Shown here piece by piece: positions 61,101 to 64,000 of a stretch of 64,000 nt of DNA. The position numbers and the translations under genes are program-made. Under the pieces are notes generated by a model. The model made no database searches. It was not told the origin of the DNA and saw only the letters and a list, made by a program, of their open reading frames with translations. Within the stretch, counting starts at the first letter, position 1, and each line of letters begins with the position of its first letter. The DNA lies in NCBI GenBank assembly GCA_029379385.1, contig CM055611.1:17058062-17122061 (forward strand), in the 5' to 3' direction. This DNA is from Quillaja saponaria. Taxonomy: Eukaryota; Streptophyta; Magnoliopsida; Fabales; Quillajaceae.

Positions 61101-61436
61101 ATTAAGAGTTAAACGACCAATTATTTTGATCTAGTAGTAATTATTATAGCTTCAACCACTCTTATGTATATGTAGCTCACAACTAGCCCGACATGCCCAA
61201 GATTATTGACATCATGAGATTCACACCGCAAACACTCAGCGTTGAATTATTATTGTCCGCTACCATTTATTTGATGGCCCTTTTGACATCATTTTATTAT
61301 TGTAAGCAAGCACCCAAATGAAATAATTAAGTTCTTCTTTGATCTCCAGTCAAATGTTAGAAGAAATTTTGTTTTGTAATGTCAATTTTTATGTAGTCAA
61401 ATGCTCAATTAGCACATACAGGAGGTATCACACATA
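58182..61436. other. Non-coding spacer, partly extremely AT-rich
   Basis: After the YqgF 3' UTR, 58450-59300 is extremely AT-rich with recurring GATATTTTTGATATT, CCGATATT and CGATACGTATCC words, probably a decayed repeat. From 59300 to 61436 the DNA is more balanced. An open stretch at 59999-60298 lacks an ATG start and shows no known motif, so I do not call a gene. Possible promoter or 3' UTR of a neighbour beyond the window cannot be judged. Confidence 0.55.
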
Positions 61437-61441
61437 TAGCA

Positions 61442-61679
61442 TGTTGGAATAGTGAATATTTTTTAGCATTAATTTCCTTGATTAGCTCCTTTACTATTTC
61501 CTTAATTAGCTCTTCTGACTATAAGCTTGTCAGTTTCTTAATTATAGCCTTGATTGGCTCCTAGATTGTAACTTGTAATAGTAATTTTACATTATAGATA
61601 TATGTTCATTGTGTGAGGAATACTCACTCAATTCACCCACAATTCTCTTGGGTTATCTCTTTCTCTATAAAGTTTTACA
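61442..61679 (+). repeat. First LTR of array
   Basis: 238 bp, TGTTGGAATAGTG to GTTTTACA, with a TATA-like TATAGATATATG near its middle and CT-rich sequence near its end. Confidence 0.9.
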
Positions 61680-61691
61680 TGGTATCAGAGC
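61680..61691 (+). other. Primer binding site, initiator-Met tRNA
   Basis: TGGTATCAGAGC directly after the first LTR, an exact match to the usual plant copia primer site. Confidence 0.92.
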
Positions 61692-62279
61692 GTTTGATCT
61701 AAACCCAAGTCCAATCTTGGGATTGCTGCCCCTCATTGGTAGCAGCCACAACCTCAACTCTATCATTATCTCCTTTTTTTTTCTAGCCATAGTTATCTAT
61801 TTTCTCTTAACTAGTTATTTCCTCACTTTTTTCTCTATCTCTAGTTATCTATTTCATTTAATGAATAGTTCAACCCCTCTCCTCTTCTTCAAGCCTCTTT
61901 TGTTATAGGATTTGATGGCTCAAAGGGTTTGACAGCTCAAATGTACTCGTGAATTATCCCGCTGTATCTCTTTCCAGCGATGTTGCTTTTATTTTTTTTA
62001 GAAAATCTTGTTGTGTCTCTTTCCAGCAATGCTTTTTTTAATTTTCTAGCAAGAATATTATTTACAAATACTATTCAAGGGTACCGTTGCTATAGCTTTT
62101 TTTTTCACATCGAATCGAGGCTGCATAAATGTACTAGTTGATGTTTGTCAAACGAATTGAAGCTTGAACTATCGCTCCTTATGTTGTTGTAAGTGAGGGA
62201 GAGTTTTGAGATTGTCAATTTAGTTTTACTTGTAAAAAGCTTGGAACATATTACCTATATGCTCCAGCTTGAAGGAGAG

Positions 62280-62505
62280 CGTTGGAATAGTAAATAATTT
62301 TTAGCCTTAATTTCCTTGACTATTTTCTTAATTAGCTCTTTTGATTATAAGCTTGTTAATTTCTTGATTATAGCCTTGATTGGCTTTTAGATTGTAGCTT
62401 GTAATAGTTATTTTACACTATAAATATATATTTATTGTGTGAGAAATAATCACTCAATTCACCCACAATTTGTTGGGTTTCTTTCTTTCTCTCTAAAGTT
62501 TTACA
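62280..62505 (+). repeat. Middle LTR of array
   Basis: 226 bp. Starts CGTTGGAATAG (first T changed to C) and ends GTTTTACA. Followed by TGATATCAAAAC at 62506-62517, the primer site with three G-to-A changes. Confidence 0.9.
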
Positions 62506-63125
62506 TGATATCAAAACGGGTTTGATCTAAACCCAAGTCTAATCTTGAGGCTGCTACCCCTCATTAGCAGCAGCCCCAACCTCAACTCTATCATTTTCTC
62601 ATTTTTTTTCTCTAGCCATGGTTATTTATTTTCTCATTCTAGTTATTTTCTCTTAACTAGTTATTTCTTCACTCTTTTCTCTATCCTTAGTTATCTATTT
62701 CATTTAATGGATAGCTCAACCCCTCTCATTTTCTTCAAGCCTCTTTTGTTATAGGATTTGATGGCTCAAAGAGTTTCACAGCTCAAATATACTCATGTGA
62801 ATTATCCCGATGTGTCTCTTTCCAGCGATGTTGCTTTTATTTTTCTGGAAAATCTCGTTGTCTCTTTCCAGCGATGTTTCTTTTATTTTTCTAGCAAGAA
62901 TATTATTCACAAGTACTATTCAAGGGTACCGTTGCTATAGCCTTTTTTTTTCACATCGAATCAAGATTGCATGAATGTACTAGTTGATGTTTGTCAAACA
63001 GATTAAAGCTTGAACTATCGCTCCTTATGTTATTGTAAGTGAGGAAGAGTTTTGAGATTGTCAATTGGGTTTTACTTGTAACAAGCTTGGAACATATTAC
63101 CTATATGCCCCAGCTTGAGAGGGAG

Positions 63126-63364
63126 TGTTAGAAATAGTGAATAGTTTTCAGCATTAATTTCCTTGATTAGCTCCTTGACTATTTCCTTAATTAGCTCTTT
63201 TGATTATAAGCTTGTTAGTTTCTTGAATATAGCCTTGATTGACTCTTAGATTCTAGCTTGTAATAGTTATTTTACACTATAAATATATGTTCATTATGTG
63301 AGGAATACTCACTCAATTCAACCACAATTCTCTTAGGTTCTCTCTTTTTCTCTCAAGTTTTACA
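63126..63364 (+). repeat. Third LTR of array
   Basis: 239 bp, TGTTAGAAATAGTG to GTTTTACA. Preceded by a polypurine-like GAGAGGGAG and followed by TAGCA, the target duplication. Confidence 0.9.
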
Positions 63365-63369
63365 TAGCA

Positions 63370-64000
63370 TGTGAATACTCTTAGTAAAAAGCAACATATA
63401 GACAAGCATGTGAAGTGTGAATCAAAACACCATAGAGACGCCAAAGAAAATATTATTTCCCAAATCCCAATAGAGATCTGATGATAAATATGATCCTTAA
63501 GTAGCAATCATGCCCATCCAAATACACCAGACTCTACAAAGATAGAGGATCCCCAAAGAATCTTTCCTTCTTTCCTACTCCCAGAACCCTAAAATTAATC
63601 AACAACAAATCCTCAAGCTCCAAGGGAAAAAGTCATGACGTAAACTTCTGGTGAACTAAACCAACTTTTTGATCCACAAAAAGGTCCATGTTGTCAATAC
63701 ACAGTGACCTTGGAGGTTAGAGTAAAGTCTGATACCAACACCTGCCATTGAGAAGACCAGCCTTTCTTTGGTGCTCATGGCCCATGTGTAGGCAACAAAT
63801 CAGTTAGGCAAGCAACTATGACATGCATATAGCTTACAGTTATCTCAGAACCCCTTTTTCTCTTCTTTTTTCTATCCTAGAAGCTGATTGCGAATTGAGT
63901 ATAATCAAACATCATATGTTATCCAAATGCTATATTATAAACGAAAAAAAAAAGATGTATACCACAGTTGCAGGAAACGTATTAAAGCAGTACAGTCAAG
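63370..64000. other. Non-coding end of window
   Basis: Mixed-composition DNA with no convincing frame on either strand. The minus-strand open stretch 63507-63313 overlaps the LTR and is chance. It could belong to the untranslated or intronic part of a gene beyond the window. Confidence 0.5.

Larger units (their letters stand above)
61442..63364 (+). mobile_element. Three-LTR tandem array of a small copia-type non-autonomous element
   Basis: Order: LTR 61442-61679, internal 61680-62279, LTR 62280-62505, internal 62506-63125, LTR 63126-63364. LTRs are 226-239 bp, begin TGTTGGAATAG (CG and TGTTAGAAATAG in copies 2 and 3) and end GTTTTACA. The array is flanked by identical TAGCA (61437-61441 and 63365-63369), so it behaves as one insertion. 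Each internal part starts with an initiator-Met-type primer site and ends with a CAGCTTGA(A/G)-purine tract. There is no gag or pol; the open frames are short and hydrophobic by chance. This is like TRIM or SMART elements, with a longer interior of about 600 bp. Confidence 0.92.

Noticed and set aside
61609..62940. Open frames inside the triple-LTR array (61609-61908, 62545-62754, 62758-62940)
   Set aside because: They cover LTR, primer site and untranslated interior and give Phe/Ser/Leu-rich products from CT- and T-rich DNA, without gag features.

Overview
This is an AT-rich nuclear window from a dicot plant. Genes are sparse, with GT-AG introns and long intergenic stretches full of decayed transposons, MITE-like elements and AT or GA/CT microsatellites. 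The species cannot be named from the sequence. Five protein-coding loci are well supported, all on the + strand: the 3' part of a P/U-type cyclin (2-543), two EAR-motif C2H2 zinc-finger repressor genes of the ZAT type 7.5 kb apart (19748-21238 and 28689-29780), a two-exon gene for a Tyr/Gln-rich protein with RGG tracts and two U1-type zinc fingers (41148-47968, one 5.0-kb intron), and a six-exon gene for a YqgF/RuvX-like RNase H-fold nuclease with a plastid-type N-terminus (54932-58181).

Layout: 1-0.5 kb cyclin; 0.5-4 kb non-coding; 4.05-12.59 kb an old LTR retrotransposon (perfect 5-bp target duplication ACTAA) into which a second, Ty3/gypsy chromodomain-type element (6.32-11.63 kb, minus strand) has jumped; 12.6-19.3 kb non-coding with a Tourist-like MITE; 19.7-29.8 kb the ZAT pair, separated by MITEs, a degenerate 'ATCCAAAA...' repeat field and a cluster of TGACGTGG-like motifs; 29.8-41 kb non-coding with a second copy of a long-inverted-repeat MITE, a copia remnant and a MITE with degraded ends; 41.1-48 kb the zinc-finger gene, whose intron holds a direct-repeat-flanked unit with an unidentified 93-codon minus-strand ORF; 48-54.9 kb broken pieces of a GRF-type zinc-finger gene and a Mutator-like transposase, plus a GAGCTCG-rich DNA element; 54.9-58.2 kb the YqgF gene; 61.44-63.36 kb a three-LTR tandem array of a small copia-type non-autonomous element with a perfect TAGCA target duplication; the remainder non-coding.

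The genes do not form a pathway or cluster. The two ZAT genes are probably related by duplication and would act as transcriptional repressors; the other three are ordinary single-copy-type housekeeping or regulatory genes. I saw no CRISPR, tRNA, rRNA or convincing microRNA gene. The most informative structures are the nested retrotransposons and the triple-LTR array, both of which can be dated and ordered from the sequence. I did not find evidence of a wholly new biological system; the intronic direct-repeat unit with its ORF is the least explained piece.
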